The notes: a model not told the origin generated them from the letters alone. A stretch of DNA of 64,000 nucleotides from Nonomuraea thailandensis (GCF_024172165.1 NZ_JAMZEB010000002.1:8282501-8346500), one strand, 5' to 3'. Shown: positions 17,466-26,727, counted from the first letter of the stretch. A program made the numbers and translations.

Positions 17466-19040
17466 ATGGAACGAGTGCCCGTTCTGGTGGTCGGCGGCGG
17501 GTACGCGGGCCTGAGCGCCGCGACGCTGCTGGCCTGGCGCGAGGTGCCCGTGACGCTGGTCGAGCGGCGGGCGGGCACCTCCGTCCAGCCCAAGGCGTTC
17601 GGGCTCGGGCCGCGCGCGATGGAGCTGCTGCGCCCCGTGCCCGGGATCGAGGAGGAGCTCGCCGGCATCCGGGCGGGCATCGGCGGCGGCCTGCGCATCG
17701 TGATCGCCCGCGACCTCACCGACCCTGAGCCCCACCTGATCACCGACGGCGGGCACGCCTGTCTGGCCGATCTCACGCCCGCCGCGCCGGTGGGGGCGAC
17801 GCAGGCCGACGTCGAGCGCGTGCTGCGGGTCAAGGCCGAGGAACTCGGCGCCGACCTGCGCTTCTCCACCGAGCTGGTCTCGCTGGAGCAGGACGGCGAC
17901 GGCGTGACGGCGCTGATCCGCGGCAAGGGCGGCGACAGCCTCGTACGGGCCGACTACGTGATCGCCGCCGACGGCCACCACAGCCCGCTGCGCCGGGCGC
18001 TGGGCGTGCCCACCACCGGCAGGGGCACGCTGGGCCGGATGTGCTCGATCATGTTCGACGCCGACCTGTCGGACCTGGTGCGCGAGCGCGAGGTCACACT
18101 CTGGTACCTGCGCCGGGACACCTTCACCGGCGTGCTGCTGACCGGCGCGGGAGCCGGGGCGCACGTGCTCGGCGTGCACCAGGCGCAGGACGAGGGCCCC
18201 CTCGCCGTGGAGCGCTGCGCCGAGCTGGTACGCCTGGCGACCGGCCGGCCCGATCTGGACGTGCGGATCCTCGACCGGGCCACGTTCGGCATCGCGCACG
18301 AGCTGGCCGGCGCCTACCGGGTGGGGCGGGTCTTCCTCGCCGGCGACGCCGCCCACACCATGCCGCCCACCGGAGGCCAGGGCGGCAGCACGGCGCTGCA
18401 GGACGGGGCCGACCTGGCCTGGCGGCTGTGGCTGGTGCTCACGGGGCAGGCCGGGCCCGCGTTCCTGGACTCCTACGACGCCGAGCGCCGCCCGATCGGG
18501 GCACTGACCGCCGACGCGCAGCTCGCCGAGCTCGGCGCGCGCATGCCGCCCGCGGCCCGCATCGGCTACCCGGAGCGGCAGGCGGATCTCCCGCACACCC
18601 TGCTCGGGCACCGCTACCATTCCACGGCCATCCTCGACGAGCCCGGCGACGACGGCTCCATCCTGGAGGACCCGCGCCAGGCCGGCGGGCGGCCCGGCAG
18701 CCGGGCGCCGCACGTCGTGCTCGACTGGGACGGGCAGCGCATCTCCACCATCGACCTGTTCGGGGGCGACTTCGTGCTCATGGCCGCCAAGCAGGGCCGG
18801 CAGGCGTGGATGGAGGCGGGGCGGGTGGTCAAGGAGCGGCTCGGGGTGCGGCTGACGCGGCTGCCTGTGGATGACGAGCTGCTGGATGTGGAGGGGTGTT
18901 TCGAGCAGCGGTACGGCGTTCGCGGGGGCGGCGCCGTGCTGGTGCGGCCGGACGGGTACGTGGCCTGGCGGTCGGCGGAGGCGGTCGCGGATCCGGCGGG
19001 CACGCTGGAGCGGGTCCTCCGGCAGATCCTCAGCCGCTGA
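17466..19040 (+). CDS. FAD-dependent aromatic monooxygenase
   Basis: The 524-residue product is a group A flavoprotein hydroxylase like those acting on phenols and polyketides. It shows the Rossmann motif VVGGGYAGLSAATLL at the N-terminus, the DGHHSPLR (DG) motif near 170, and the GDAAHTMPPTGGQGGSTALQDGADLAW (GD) motif near 295. A C-terminal thioredoxin-like domain (about 400-524) lacks an obvious CxxC pair. It uses NAD(P)H and O2 to hydroxylate an aromatic ring in the cytoplasm. The ATG at 17466 sits six bases after GGAGGTGG. It stands alone, with no polyketide genes nearby, so it may detoxify aromatics. Nearby HxlR-type regulation is possible but not shown. Confidence 0.9.
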   Translation: MERVPVLVVGGGYAGLSAATLLAWREVPVTLVERRAGTSVQPKAFGLGPRAMELLRPVPGIEEELAGIRAGIGGGLRIVIARDLTDPEPHLITDGGHACLADLTPAAPVGATQADVERVLRVKAEELGADLRFSTELVSLEQDGDGVTALIRGKGGDSLVRADYVIAADGHHSPLRRALGVPTTGRGTLGRMCSIMFDADLSDLVREREVTLWYLRRDTFTGVLLTGAGAGAHVLGVHQAQDEGPLAVERCAELVRLATGRPDLDVRILDRATFGIAHELAGAYRVGRVFLAGDAAHTMPPTGGQGGSTALQDGADLAWRLWLVLTGQAGPAFLDSYDAERRPIGALTADAQLAELGARMPPAARIGYPERQADLPHTLLGHRYHSTAILDEPGDDGSILEDPRQAGGRPGSRAPHVVLDWDGQRISTIDLFGGDFVLMAAKQGRQAWMEAGRVVKERLGVRLTRLPVDDELLDVEGCFEQRYGVRGGGAVLVRPDGYVAWRSAEAVADPAGTLERVLRQILSR

Positions 19041-19058
19041 CCGGCCCCGCAAGGCTCC

Positions 19059-19673
19059 TCAGCCGGCCAGCAGGAGCTCCTCGCGCCGGGCGTTGAGCGT
19101 GTCGCGCAGCCGTCCCAGCTCCACGCACCGCTCCCCCAGCCGAGCCACCACCCCTTCCACCTCACCGTCGGCCACGTCCGGCGCAACGCTCATGCCCACC
19201 GCCCCGACGTCCCTGACGAACGCGGCCACCGTCTCCTCCCGCCCGCCCTCGCCGTCGAGCACCGCGAGCCCGGCGGCCCTGGCCCGCTCCCTCGCGGGCA
19301 GCTCGACGTCCAGCTCGGTCAGCATCCGCCCGATCTCCAGCAGCTCAGCGCCTCGCGGATCGGCCGATCCCGTCATCCGGCGCTCCTGGCGTACCAGCAG
19401 CTCCTCGTAGAGCTCCCGGGCCGGCCCCACCTCGGCCAGCTCCCGCTCCACCGTCGCCAGCACCATCGTGTACGCCCCCAGCCTGGCCCCGGCAGAGGCG
19501 TCGAGCTCTCGCCTGGCGTCGCGCATCAGACCGCTGATCGCCGTGCGGCTCTCGTTCAGCTCGTCCCAGCGGCGCGCCCGCCGGCGTGCCGTGTGCAGAT
19601 CTTCGTCGATCATCTCAAACGGGATCACGTCCCTTTGACGGGCACACGTCACCATTCGGTTCATGACGACCAT
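19059..19673 (-). CDS. Helical hypothetical protein
   Basis: I do not recognise this 204-residue product. It is rich in Arg, Glu, Ala and Leu with long predicted helices throughout (ARRRARRWDEL, LATVERELAEVGPARELYEELLV, LGERCVELGRLRDTLNARREELLL). It has no membrane segment or signal. The ATG at 19673 has a GAGGGG ribosome site about eight bases upstream; an internal ATG 20 codons later (MIDEDLH) could also serve. It is divergent from the HxlR-peroxiredoxin fusion gene across a 93-base gap, so the two may share regulation. Confidence 0.7.
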   Translation of the reverse strand: MVVMNRMVTCARQRDVIPFEMIDEDLHTARRRARRWDELNESRTAISGLMRDARRELDASAGARLGAYTMVLATVERELAEVGPARELYEELLVRQERRMTGSADPRGAELLEIGRMLTELDVELPARERARAAGLAVLDGEGGREETVAAFVRDVGAVGMSVAPDVADGEVEGVVARLGERCVELGRLRDTLNARREELLLAG

Positions 19674-19766
19674 GGACTTTTCCCCTCAAACCAGGACAGA
19701 ACGGCCTCAGGCGTCTCTTACGTGATGAGTCTCTTTTGGAGACCGACTTCGCGATAAGGTGCCTCC

Positions 19767-20717
19767 ATGCTCAGAGAACTACGCGAGCAGGACATCCCAT
19801 GCTCCATCGCCCAGGCGGCGTCCGTCATCGGCGACTGGTGGAGCCTGCTGATCGTGCGCGAGGTGACGCGCGGGCACCGGCGCTTCGACGACCTGCTGCG
19901 CGAGCTCGGCATCTCACGGAAGGTGCTGACCGAACGGCTGAAGCACCTGGTGGAGCACGGGGTGCTGACCCGGGAGCCGTATCAGAGGGGGCCGGTGCGG
20001 CACGAGTACGTGCTGACGGAGACGGGCTGGGCGCTGGCGCCGACGCTGATCAGCATGCAGGACTGGGCCGATCGGTGGTTGCTGGGGGACGGATCCGCGA
20101 CGGGGCTTCCCCGGCCCGGAGGCACGGAGACCTCACGCGTACGCGCTCTCCTCGGCACGAAGGTGCCCGCTCCCTTCCTCCTGCCGGTCGGCGCACCCCG
20201 GCCTGCACAGCCCGACCCCACCACCGACCCGCACCCACCCGCCCTCGACGTGATCGCCGACCCGCCCCCGCCCACCCAGCTCGACGTGATCGCCGACGCG
20301 GATGCCACGATCCTGTTCACCTATCCCTCGACCGGCCCAGCCGCCTCCCTGCCCCCGGACTGGAACCAGGTGCCTGGAGCCGTCGGGTGCACGCTGGAGA
20401 ACCGCCTGTTCCGTAACCGGTATCGCGAGCTCGCCGGCGCCGGGGTCGCGGTCCACGGCGTCAGCACGCAACGACCGGACGAGCAGGCCGCCTTCGCCGC
20501 CGCGGAGTCGATCCCGTTCCCCCTGCTCTCCGACATGGACCTGCACCTGGCAGCGGCTCTGCGACTGCCGACGTTCCGCGCCGGCCAGGACCTGAAGCTC
20601 AAGCGCCTGATCCTGGTGATCGACCGCTCCCGGACCATCCGCCACGTCGTCTTCCCGGTCCTGGACATCCCCGCCGCCATCACCGAAGCCACCGACGCAG
20701 CCCGCGCTCTCCTCTGA
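19767..20717 (+). CDS. HxlR winged-helix regulator fused to a peroxiredoxin-like domain
   Basis: The 316-residue product combines two modules. Residues 1-105 are an HxlR/MarR-like winged helix (SVIGDWWSLLIVREVTRGHRRFDDLLRELGISRKVLTERLKHLVEHG) with the N-terminal Cys12 that redox-sensing relatives such as YodB and HypR use. A proline-rich linker follows, containing a duplicated LDVIAD segment. Residues from about 184 form an AhpC/TSA/BCP-type domain: VGCTLENRLFRNRYRELAGAGVAVHGVSTQRPDEQAAFAA then PFPLLSDMDLHLAAAL, with a candidate peroxidatic Cys208. I infer a one-component peroxide or quinone sensor that binds DNA. A divergent helical protein and the upstream FAD monooxygenase are candidate targets. 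Confidence 0.88.
   Translation: MLRELREQDIPCSIAQAASVIGDWWSLLIVREVTRGHRRFDDLLRELGISRKVLTERLKHLVEHGVLTREPYQRGPVRHEYVLTETGWALAPTLISMQDWADRWLLGDGSATGLPRPGGTETSRVRALLGTKVPAPFLLPVGAPRPAQPDPTTDPHPPALDVIADPPPPTQLDVIADADATILFTYPSTGPAASLPPDWNQVPGAVGCTLENRLFRNRYRELAGAGVAVHGVSTQRPDEQAAFAAAESIPFPLLSDMDLHLAAALRLPTFRAGQDLKLKRLILVIDRSRTIRHVVFPVLDIPAAITEATDAARALL
20244..20297 (+). repeat. Direct repeat in the HxlR-peroxiredoxin linker
   Basis: An 18-base sequence occurs identically at 20244-20261 and 20280-20297, 36 bases apart. It duplicates the peptide LDVIAD in the linker between the two domains, a sign of recent linker expansion. Confidence 0.8.
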
Positions 20718-20986
20718 CGCTCACCGCCGCCCTCCGCCACCCCAAAGCCTTCGCACTCCCCGCACCGGCCACCACCACCGGCCCTCCACATGGCCCTGCC
20801 CGTCCCCCGCACCGCCAGCGTTTTCCACAGGCTCCAGCCACCGCTCGCATGCTCATCCACAGAACGCCGTTCCAGCCCTCCCCCGCCATCCCTCATCCCA
20901 GATCCTGAGGGCCTCCGAACCCCTCTTACCGAGGTCCGGACCCGAGTCCAGCCCCACCTCGGCCCCACCCACCCGGAGGTTCCGTC

Positions 20987-21967
20987 ATGAAGATCACAAT
21001 TCCTCTCCCCCGCACCATGACCACCCACTTCGTCGTCGCCATGGAACAAGCCCCCTTCGACGTCGAGTCGTTCGTCCCCTGGCGCGTCGGCGGCCCCTTC
21101 AAGCGCGCCGCCATCACCGCGGCAGCCCAACGCACACTCCAGGTGACCCTCCACCCGACCCCGTGGAAACCGACGGCCACCACCTTCACGGACGACGAGA
21201 GACGCCGCCTGCGCCGTACGAAACAACACGTCATCGTGTCCACCACCGCACCCCCGCACAGACTCCCCACCGCCGTGCAGGTGGCCCGCGCCTCAGCCAG
21301 GGCCCTGGCCAGGGAGAGCGACGGCCTCCTGATCGACCCGCTGACCGACTCGACCATCCTCACGTGCGGCAGATGCGCGGGCGAGCCCACCCACTTCAGC
21401 CTCGGTGACGACTGGCTGTCCTGGGACGTCCAGGTCCACGACGCCGCCACCTGCCCGCCCTGGGACCCGTCCGACATGGGAGCGTGCGACTGCCTGCGCG
21501 TCACGTCCCGGGGCCTGCGCCGCTTCGCCCTTCCGGAGATCACCCTCGACGGCGCCGCCTGCGCCCACAACCTGTGCGCCACCAACCTCCTGCGCACGGT
21601 CGCCAACCGCCTGCTGACCGACCACCTCTCCTACCTGACCACGCACCCGGAGGCCACCGACCGCAAGATCGACGATTTCCTCCACATCCAGCCCACCGAC
21701 CAGCCCGACGGCGGCCTCCCCTTCGGCGTCCGCCTGACCCCGTACGACGCGGACACAGGAGAGCTGGGCCGCACCGGCAGCATCCGCCGCCTGAAGGTCG
21801 GCCCGGCCCCCGGCACCGGCCAGATCACCTGCCTCAAGGTCGGCCCGCCCTCAGGCTTCACCGGCTCACTGAACGACTGGCTCTGCGCCACCCAGGCCGC
21901 CCAGCACGCCGCCCTGACCCCGATCGACCTCGGCACCCCCGAGCCGGCACGAGTCCTGGCAGCATGA
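20987..21967 (+). CDS. Hypothetical protein with cysteine pairs
   Basis: I do not recognise this 326-residue product. The ATG follows a GGAGG site by seven bases. It contains CGRC near residue 126, and further cysteines in ACDC and ACAHNLC, which could bind a metal or form disulfides. A repeated LKVGPA/LKVGPP motif lies near the C-terminus. No signal peptide, membrane helix or known catalytic motif is visible. Its codon choice favours ACC, CCC and CTC more than the neighbours do, giving a C-rich coding strand. It converges on treZ. Confidence 0.78.
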   Translation: MKITIPLPRTMTTHFVVAMEQAPFDVESFVPWRVGGPFKRAAITAAAQRTLQVTLHPTPWKPTATTFTDDERRRLRRTKQHVIVSTTAPPHRLPTAVQVARASARALARESDGLLIDPLTDSTILTCGRCAGEPTHFSLGDDWLSWDVQVHDAATCPPWDPSDMGACDCLRVTSRGLRRFALPEITLDGAACAHNLCATNLLRTVANRLLTDHLSYLTTHPEATDRKIDDFLHIQPTDQPDGGLPFGVRLTPYDADTGELGRTGSIRRLKVGPAPGTGQITCLKVGPPSGFTGSLNDWLCATQAAQHAALTPIDLGTPEPARVLAA

Positions 21968-22112
21968 CCCGGGCCGCCCCGCACCAGCGGCCCACCTCCC
22001 CACCGAGACACACCGCCGTCAGGCGCTGAGCGCGTTGCGTCCGCTCGTCAGGACGAACCGCTTGCGTCCGCCGAGGCGCCACACCCACCCGGGCCAGGAG
22101 CGGCGAGCACGC

Positions 22113-23828
22113 TCACCGAGAAGAAGGGCGACAGATGGCCATGGACTGCGCGGGCAGCCGCAGCCCCTCCCCATCCGCCGTCACCGGCTCGTCCGAGGCC
22201 AGCAGCACCGTCCCGGGCGACAGCGGCAAGGTCACCGACTCCTGCGAGAAGTTGACCGCCACCGCCAGCTTGCCCCGCCACACCAGCAGCCACTTCCCCT
22301 GCGGATCCAGCTCCGCCCGCACCCGGTCCAGCCGCGGGTCCGACAGCTCGGGCAGCGCCTTGCGCAGCGCGATCAGGTCGCGATACCAGCACAGCAGCGA
22401 CCAGTGCGCCTCCTCCTTCACCTCGCCCCAGTCCAGCTTCGAGCGCAGGAACGTCTCCTCGTCCGAAGGGTTCGGCGCCTCCCACACGTACCCGAACCCG
22501 TCGAACTCCCGCTCCCTGCGCACCCCCTCGCTGTCCCGCAGCTCAGGCTCGACATGATCGGAGAAGAAGAAGAACGGCGTACGCGCCCCCCACTCCTCCC
22601 CCATGAACAGCATGGGCGTGAACGGCGAGGTCAGGAGCAGTCCCGCGCCGAGCTTGAGCGCCGGGATCGGCAGGCGGTCACCTGCGGGCCTGTTGCCGAT
22701 CTGGTCGTGGTTCTGCAGGCAGGCCACCAGCCGGTGCCCAGGCACGCCCGCGTACGAGCTGCCGTGCGCGCGGGCCCGGAAGCTGGAGTGCGTCCCGTCG
22801 TGCACGACCCCGTGCGTGAGCACCTTGGCCAGGGCGGAAAGGTGGGCGAAGTCCTCGTAGTAGCCGTGGCTCTCGCCGCTGACGGCGCAGTGCAGGGCGT
22901 GGTGCACGTCGTCGTCCCACTGCGCGGTCATGCCGAGCCCGCCGGCGTCGAGCGCGCGCACCATGCGCGGGTCGTTGAGGTCGGACTCGGCGATCAGCGA
23001 CAGCGGCCGGCCGACGGAGCAGGCCAGCGCGTCCACCTCCTCCGACAGCTCGGCCAGCAGGTGCGTGGCGCGCTTGTCGTGCAGCGCGTGCACGGCGTCC
23101 AGCCGCAGCCCGTCGATGTGGAAGTCGCGCAGCCACTGCAGCGCGTTGCCGATGAAGTAGCGCCGCACCTCATCGGACTCCGGCCCGTCCAGATTGACCG
23201 CTTCACCCCAGTAGCTGCCGTCGAAGCCGGAGAAGTACGGCCCGAACGGCCGCAGGAAGTTCCCCGAAGGGCCGAGATGGTTGTAGACCACGTCCAGGAT
23301 GACCCCGATCCCGGCCCGGTGGCAGGCGTCCACGAACGACTTGAGCCCGTCGGGTCCGCCGTACGTCTCGGTCACCGCGTAGAGGTCCACGCCGTCGTAG
23401 CCCCAGTTCCGCCCGCCCGGCACCGGCGCGACCGGCATGACCTCCACGAAGTCGACGCAGAGCTCCACCAGGTGCGGCAGCTTCTCGATGGCCGAGGCGA
23501 ACGTCCCCTCCGGGGTGAACGTCCCGATGTGCAGCTCGTAGATCACGGCTCCGCGCAGGTCGCGGCCCTTCCAGTCGTGGTCGGACCAGGTGAAGCGGGC
23601 GTGCTCGTACACCGCGCTCTGCCCGAAGATGCCCTCCGGCTGCCGCCGGGTGCGGGGGTCGGGGTACGGTCCGTCGCCGTCCACCATGAAGGCGTACCGG
23701 GTGCCGTGCTCGGCCCCCTCCACCTCCGCCGACCACCAGCCCCCTTCCCCGGGCGACATCGCCCGCCGCCCGCCCAGGACGTCCACTTCGACCGCCGTGG
23801 CCTTCGGTGCCCAGACCTCAAAGATCAT
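22113..23828 (-). CDS. treZ: Malto-oligosyltrehalose trehalohydrolase
   Basis: The 571-residue GH13 enzyme releases trehalose from malto-oligosyltrehalose made by TreY. An N-terminal beta domain (FEVWAPKATAVEVDVLGG) precedes the barrel. Catalytic segments are DVVYNHLG (179-186), GLRLDAV with nucleophile Asp244, LIAESDLND with acid Glu281, and QNHDQIGNR with the transition-state Asp. The family hallmark GPSGNFLRPFGPYFS follows strand 4. The start ATG overlaps the treY stop by 11 bases, so it is the last gene of the glgX-treY-treZ operon. It acts in the cytoplasm on glycogen-derived chains. Confidence 0.96.
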   Translation of the reverse strand: MIFEVWAPKATAVEVDVLGGRRAMSPGEGGWWSAEVEGAEHGTRYAFMVDGDGPYPDPRTRRQPEGIFGQSAVYEHARFTWSDHDWKGRDLRGAVIYELHIGTFTPEGTFASAIEKLPHLVELCVDFVEVMPVAPVPGGRNWGYDGVDLYAVTETYGGPDGLKSFVDACHRAGIGVILDVVYNHLGPSGNFLRPFGPYFSGFDGSYWGEAVNLDGPESDEVRRYFIGNALQWLRDFHIDGLRLDAVHALHDKRATHLLAELSEEVDALACSVGRPLSLIAESDLNDPRMVRALDAGGLGMTAQWDDDVHHALHCAVSGESHGYYEDFAHLSALAKVLTHGVVHDGTHSSFRARAHGSSYAGVPGHRLVACLQNHDQIGNRPAGDRLPIPALKLGAGLLLTSPFTPMLFMGEEWGARTPFFFFSDHVEPELRDSEGVRREREFDGFGYVWEAPNPSDEETFLRSKLDWGEVKEEAHWSLLCWYRDLIALRKALPELSDPRLDRVRAELDPQGKWLLVWRGKLAVAVNFSQESVTLPLSPGTVLLASDEPVTADGEGLRLPAQSMAICRPSSR

Positions 23829-26727
23829 GTCTCTCCAGGAGTGAGACCGGATACTGACCGAGCAGGTGGGCGAGCGGGATGCGTCCGGTGAACAAGGCGC
23901 CGGTGAGCAGGTCCCGCCAGGTGCCCGCGGGCAACGTCAACGTCGTGGCACCCCAGCCGCCCTCGGCGGCCAGGCGCACGGGCAGCCGGGTGGCGACCAC
24001 GACCGCCCGCGGCCGCACCCCAGCCTCCGCCACAGCCCGCACGCGCTCGTCCTCAACAGCCGGGACCTGGTGCTCGCCGGCGACCTGGGGCCAGGGCTTC
24101 TCTCCGGCCTGGGATGAGTCCTCGCCGGTGTCGTGGGTTCGACGCTCGTCGGCAGCTCGGGGCCGGTGCCCGCCGGCCGCCTGGGCGGGATGCTCGTCAG
24201 TGGCCTGGGCGGGGTGCTCGTCAGTGGCCTGGGGCGGGTGCCCGTCGGCGGCCTGGGACGGGTGCTCCGCATCGGTGTCCGCAGGAGCACCGGCCTCGGG
24301 GGCAGTGTCCCGGTCGGCAGTGTCCCGGTCGGCGGCGTTCAGGGCGGCGCTGTCCAGGGCGGCGGCGTCCTGATCTGCGGCGTCCAGGGCGGCGGTGGCG
24401 CGGATTCCGGCGTCGGTGCCTGCCTCGGCGTGGGTGCGGGCCCTGGAGTCAGCGCTTGCATCGGCCCGCATGTGCCCATCGCCTCCCACAGCGGCACGAG
24501 CGCCGGACCGGCCGTCCACCTCGCCTCGTGCCCGCCCGTCACCTCCCGCGGCAGCGCGGACGCCCAGGCCGTCATCCGCCTCGCCCCATGCCCGTCCATC
24601 GCCTCCGGCAGCACGAGCTCCGAAGCCATCATTCACCTCCCCCCGCACCTGTCCATCGCCTTCCGAAGCACCACGAGCTCCGAGGCCGCCGTCCGCCTCG
24701 CCCCGTCCCCAGACGTCACCTTCGGGAGCCGTCCCGGCCCAGGCTTCGGCGGTCTCGGGCAAGGGGATGTCGGTGGCGGCGCGGGCGAAAGCGATCACGT
24801 GGTCCGCGCGCTCGCCCTCCGCGTACAGCGGCAGGTACGCGGCCGCACCCCCCAGCCGCCGGCGCAGGCGCAGGGCCTGGGTGGTGACCAGGAGCTTGGC
24901 CGAGTCCCACGAGGTCTCGGGCTTGCGGGGGTACGTCACCGGCCGCCGGTTGTCCGGGTCGACCAGGGAGAAGTCGGTCGTCTCGTTCCCCTGGTACACA
25001 TCCGGCACCCCCGGCATCATGAGCTGCACCAGCTTGGCCCCGAGGGAGTTGCACATGGCGTACGGGTCGACGCGCTCGGTGAAGCCGCCGATCGGGAGGC
25101 GGACGGCGGCCTCGGCGAAGGCGCGCAGGCGGCGCTCGTAGCCGGGGTCGGGGTTCACCCAGGAGATGGCGGTCTTGGCTTCGCGGGCGGCCTTGAGGAG
25201 GTAGTCGGTGAGGCGTTCGGCGGAGATGGGCCAGGCGGCCATGACGTTCTGCCAGGCCAGGTAGTCGAGGTGCGGGTCGAAGCTGACCTGCGCCGACCAC
25301 TCGGCCACGGCCGCCGCCCACTCGCCGGGCATCTCCGACAGCACCGACAGCCGGGCCCGCACGTCCTCGGAGCGTTTGGTGTCGTGGGTGGACAGCGTGG
25401 TCATCGTGTACGGAGGCATCTGCGCGCAGAACTCGTGGAACTCCTCCACCGGCACGCCGAACACGTCCGGCTCCCCGCCGACCTCGTTCAGGCAGGCCAG
25501 CGGGAACCACCGGTAGAGCGCCGTGTCCTCCACGCCCTTGGCCATGACGGGCCCGCACGACTGCTGGAAGCGCACGATCGCGTCGGCGGAGCCGTACAGG
25601 ACCTCCTGGACGAGGGGGCGGACGGCGGGTGAGCAGGAGGCGGCGGCCAGTTCGACGGTCTCGACCGACGAGGGCGGCGGGGGCTCGCCGGGCACCACGT
25701 ACGCGCGGTAGACCGGCATGGCGGCGAGCAACTCGCGTACGGCGGCGGGGTCGCAGGAGGTGCTCTTGGCCAGGCGGTCCACCTCGGCGCCGAAGAACAG
25801 GTCGAGCACCTCCTGCTTGGCCTGCGCCATCACCGGGCGGTACTCGGCGGGCTGCCCGGTCAGCTCGGTGAACAGCCGGATGAGCGGCTGCTTGCCGGCG
25901 GGGTCGACGAAGAGGCCGTTGACGCGGTTGAGCACGTCGTAGCCGGTGGTGCCGTCGCAGGCCCAGTCGCCGGGCAGCCGCTCGGGGCCGATGAGGATCT
26001 TCTCGACGACGGTCCAGGCGCTGCCGGCGCGGGCGCGCAGGCGTTCGAGGTAGCCTCGCGGGTCGGCCAGGCCGTCGGGGTGGTCGACGCGCAGCCCGTC
26101 CACCAGCCCTTCGTCGAGCAGCCAGAAGATCACCTCGTGCGTGGCGAACAGCACGGACGGGTCCTCGACGCGCAGCCCGATCAGCGACGACACGTCGAAG
26201 AAGCGCCGGTAGCCGGGCCCTTCGCGCCAGTCGACGAGCCGGTAGTGGCCGGGGTGCGGGAAGGCGTGCTCGTGGTAGCGCAGCACGTCGCCGTCCACGA
26301 CCGGCGGGGTGTCGTCACCCAGCACGGGCAGCGCGACCTTGCCGTCCACCCAGTCGATGTCGAACCAGGAGGCGTAAGGCGAGGCGGGCCCGTCCTTCAG
26401 CACGGACCAGAACTGGGCGTTCACGGTGTTCATGTGGTTCGGCACGATGTCCACCACGATGCCGAGGTCCTGCGCGGCGAGTTGCTGCGCCATCTCCCTG
26501 AACCCGGTGGCGCCGCCGAACTCCTCCCTGATCCGGGAGTGGTCGGTGACGTCGTACCCGTGCTGCGACTCGGGCGTGGACTGCAGGATCGGCGAGAGGT
26601 AGACGTGGCTCACGCCGAGGTCGCGCAGGTAGCCGGCGATCTGGGCCACCTGGGCGAAGCCGAAGTCGGGGGTGAGCTGCACCCGGTAGGTGGAAACGGG
26701 CCTGGGCGGGTTCGGGGGGCTAGACAC
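23818..26727 (-). CDS. treY: Malto-oligosyltrehalose synthase with large repetitive insertion
   Basis: The 969-residue GH13 enzyme turns the reducing end of maltodextrins into a trehalose unit. Motifs: DIVPNHM (93-99), GLRVDHPDGL with nucleophile Asp215, VVEKIL with acid Glu242, and STHDTKRSEDVRAR. The core sums to about 720 residues, normal for the family. Residues about 658-904 are an extra low-complexity block inserted between DHVIAFARAA and AVVVATRLPVRLA of the C-terminal domain. It contains four near-20-residue repeats starting GEAD/GEV, then Ala/Asp-rich and HPAQATDE repeats. The frame stays open and the true C-terminus (GTWRDLLTGALFTGRIPLAHLL) follows. The start GTG overlaps the glgX stop by 8 bases. 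Confidence 0.95.
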   Translation of the reverse strand: MSSPPNPPRPVSTYRVQLTPDFGFAQVAQIAGYLRDLGVSHVYLSPILQSTPESQHGYDVTDHSRIREEFGGATGFREMAQQLAAQDLGIVVDIVPNHMNTVNAQFWSVLKDGPASPYASWFDIDWVDGKVALPVLGDDTPPVVDGDVLRYHEHAFPHPGHYRLVDWREGPGYRRFFDVSSLIGLRVEDPSVLFATHEVIFWLLDEGLVDGLRVDHPDGLADPRGYLERLRARAGSAWTVVEKILIGPERLPGDWACDGTTGYDVLNRVNGLFVDPAGKQPLIRLFTELTGQPAEYRPVMAQAKQEVLDLFFGAEVDRLAKSTSCDPAAVRELLAAMPVYRAYVVPGEPPPPSSVETVELAAASCSPAVRPLVQEVLYGSADAIVRFQQSCGPVMAKGVEDTALYRWFPLACLNEVGGEPDVFGVPVEEFHEFCAQMPPYTMTTLSTHDTKRSEDVRARLSVLSEMPGEWAAAVAEWSAQVSFDPHLDYLAWQNVMAAWPISAERLTDYLLKAAREAKTAISWVNPDPGYERRLRAFAEAAVRLPIGGFTERVDPYAMCNSLGAKLVQLMMPGVPDVYQGNETTDFSLVDPDNRRPVTYPRKPETSWDSAKLLVTTQALRLRRRLGGAAAYLPLYAEGERADHVIAFARAATDIPLPETAEAWAGTAPEGDVWGRGEADGGLGARGASEGDGQVRGEVNDGFGARAAGGDGRAWGEADDGLGVRAAAGGDGRARGEVDGRSGARAAVGGDGHMRADASADSRARTHAEAGTDAGIRATAALDAADQDAAALDSAALNAADRDTADRDTAPEAGAPADTDAEHPSQAADGHPPQATDEHPAQATDEHPAQAAGGHRPRAADERRTHDTGEDSSQAGEKPWPQVAGEHQVPAVEDERVRAVAEAGVRPRAVVVATRLPVRLAAEGGWGATTLTLPAGTWRDLLTGALFTGRIPLAHLLGQYPVSLLERHDL
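24466..24702 (-). repeat. Four tandem ~20-codon repeats inside treY
   Basis: Successive copies of about 60 bases encode peptides opening GEADGGLGAR, GEVNDGFGAR, GEADDGLGVR and GEVDGRSGAR, each ending near GGDG. Copies are diverged but in frame. Shorter repeats (HPAQATDE) lie downstream in the gene at about 24180-24260. Confidence 0.85.

Noticed and set aside
20821..20861. Two DnaA-box-like 9-mers (TTTTCCACA and TCATCCACA)
   Set aside because: Each differs by one base from the consensus, only two are present, and no dnaA, dnaN or AT-rich unwinding region is nearby. Not a replication origin.
22035..22071. Direct repeat TTGCGTCCGC with a small CGTCC/GGACG hairpin, and a possible 21-codon reading frame after treZ
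   Set aside because: The stem is only five bases and the tiny frame has no ribosome site. I cannot support a gene or terminator.
22035..23891. Very long open frames opposite treZ and other genes
   Set aside because: They are typical antisense shadows in GC-rich DNA: composition is Arg/Ala/Gly/Pro-rich and no motif or ribosome site supports them.
24466..24702. Regularly spaced repeats resembling a CRISPR array
   Set aside because: Units are diverged, in frame, contiguous and lie inside treY; there are no spacers and no cas genes.
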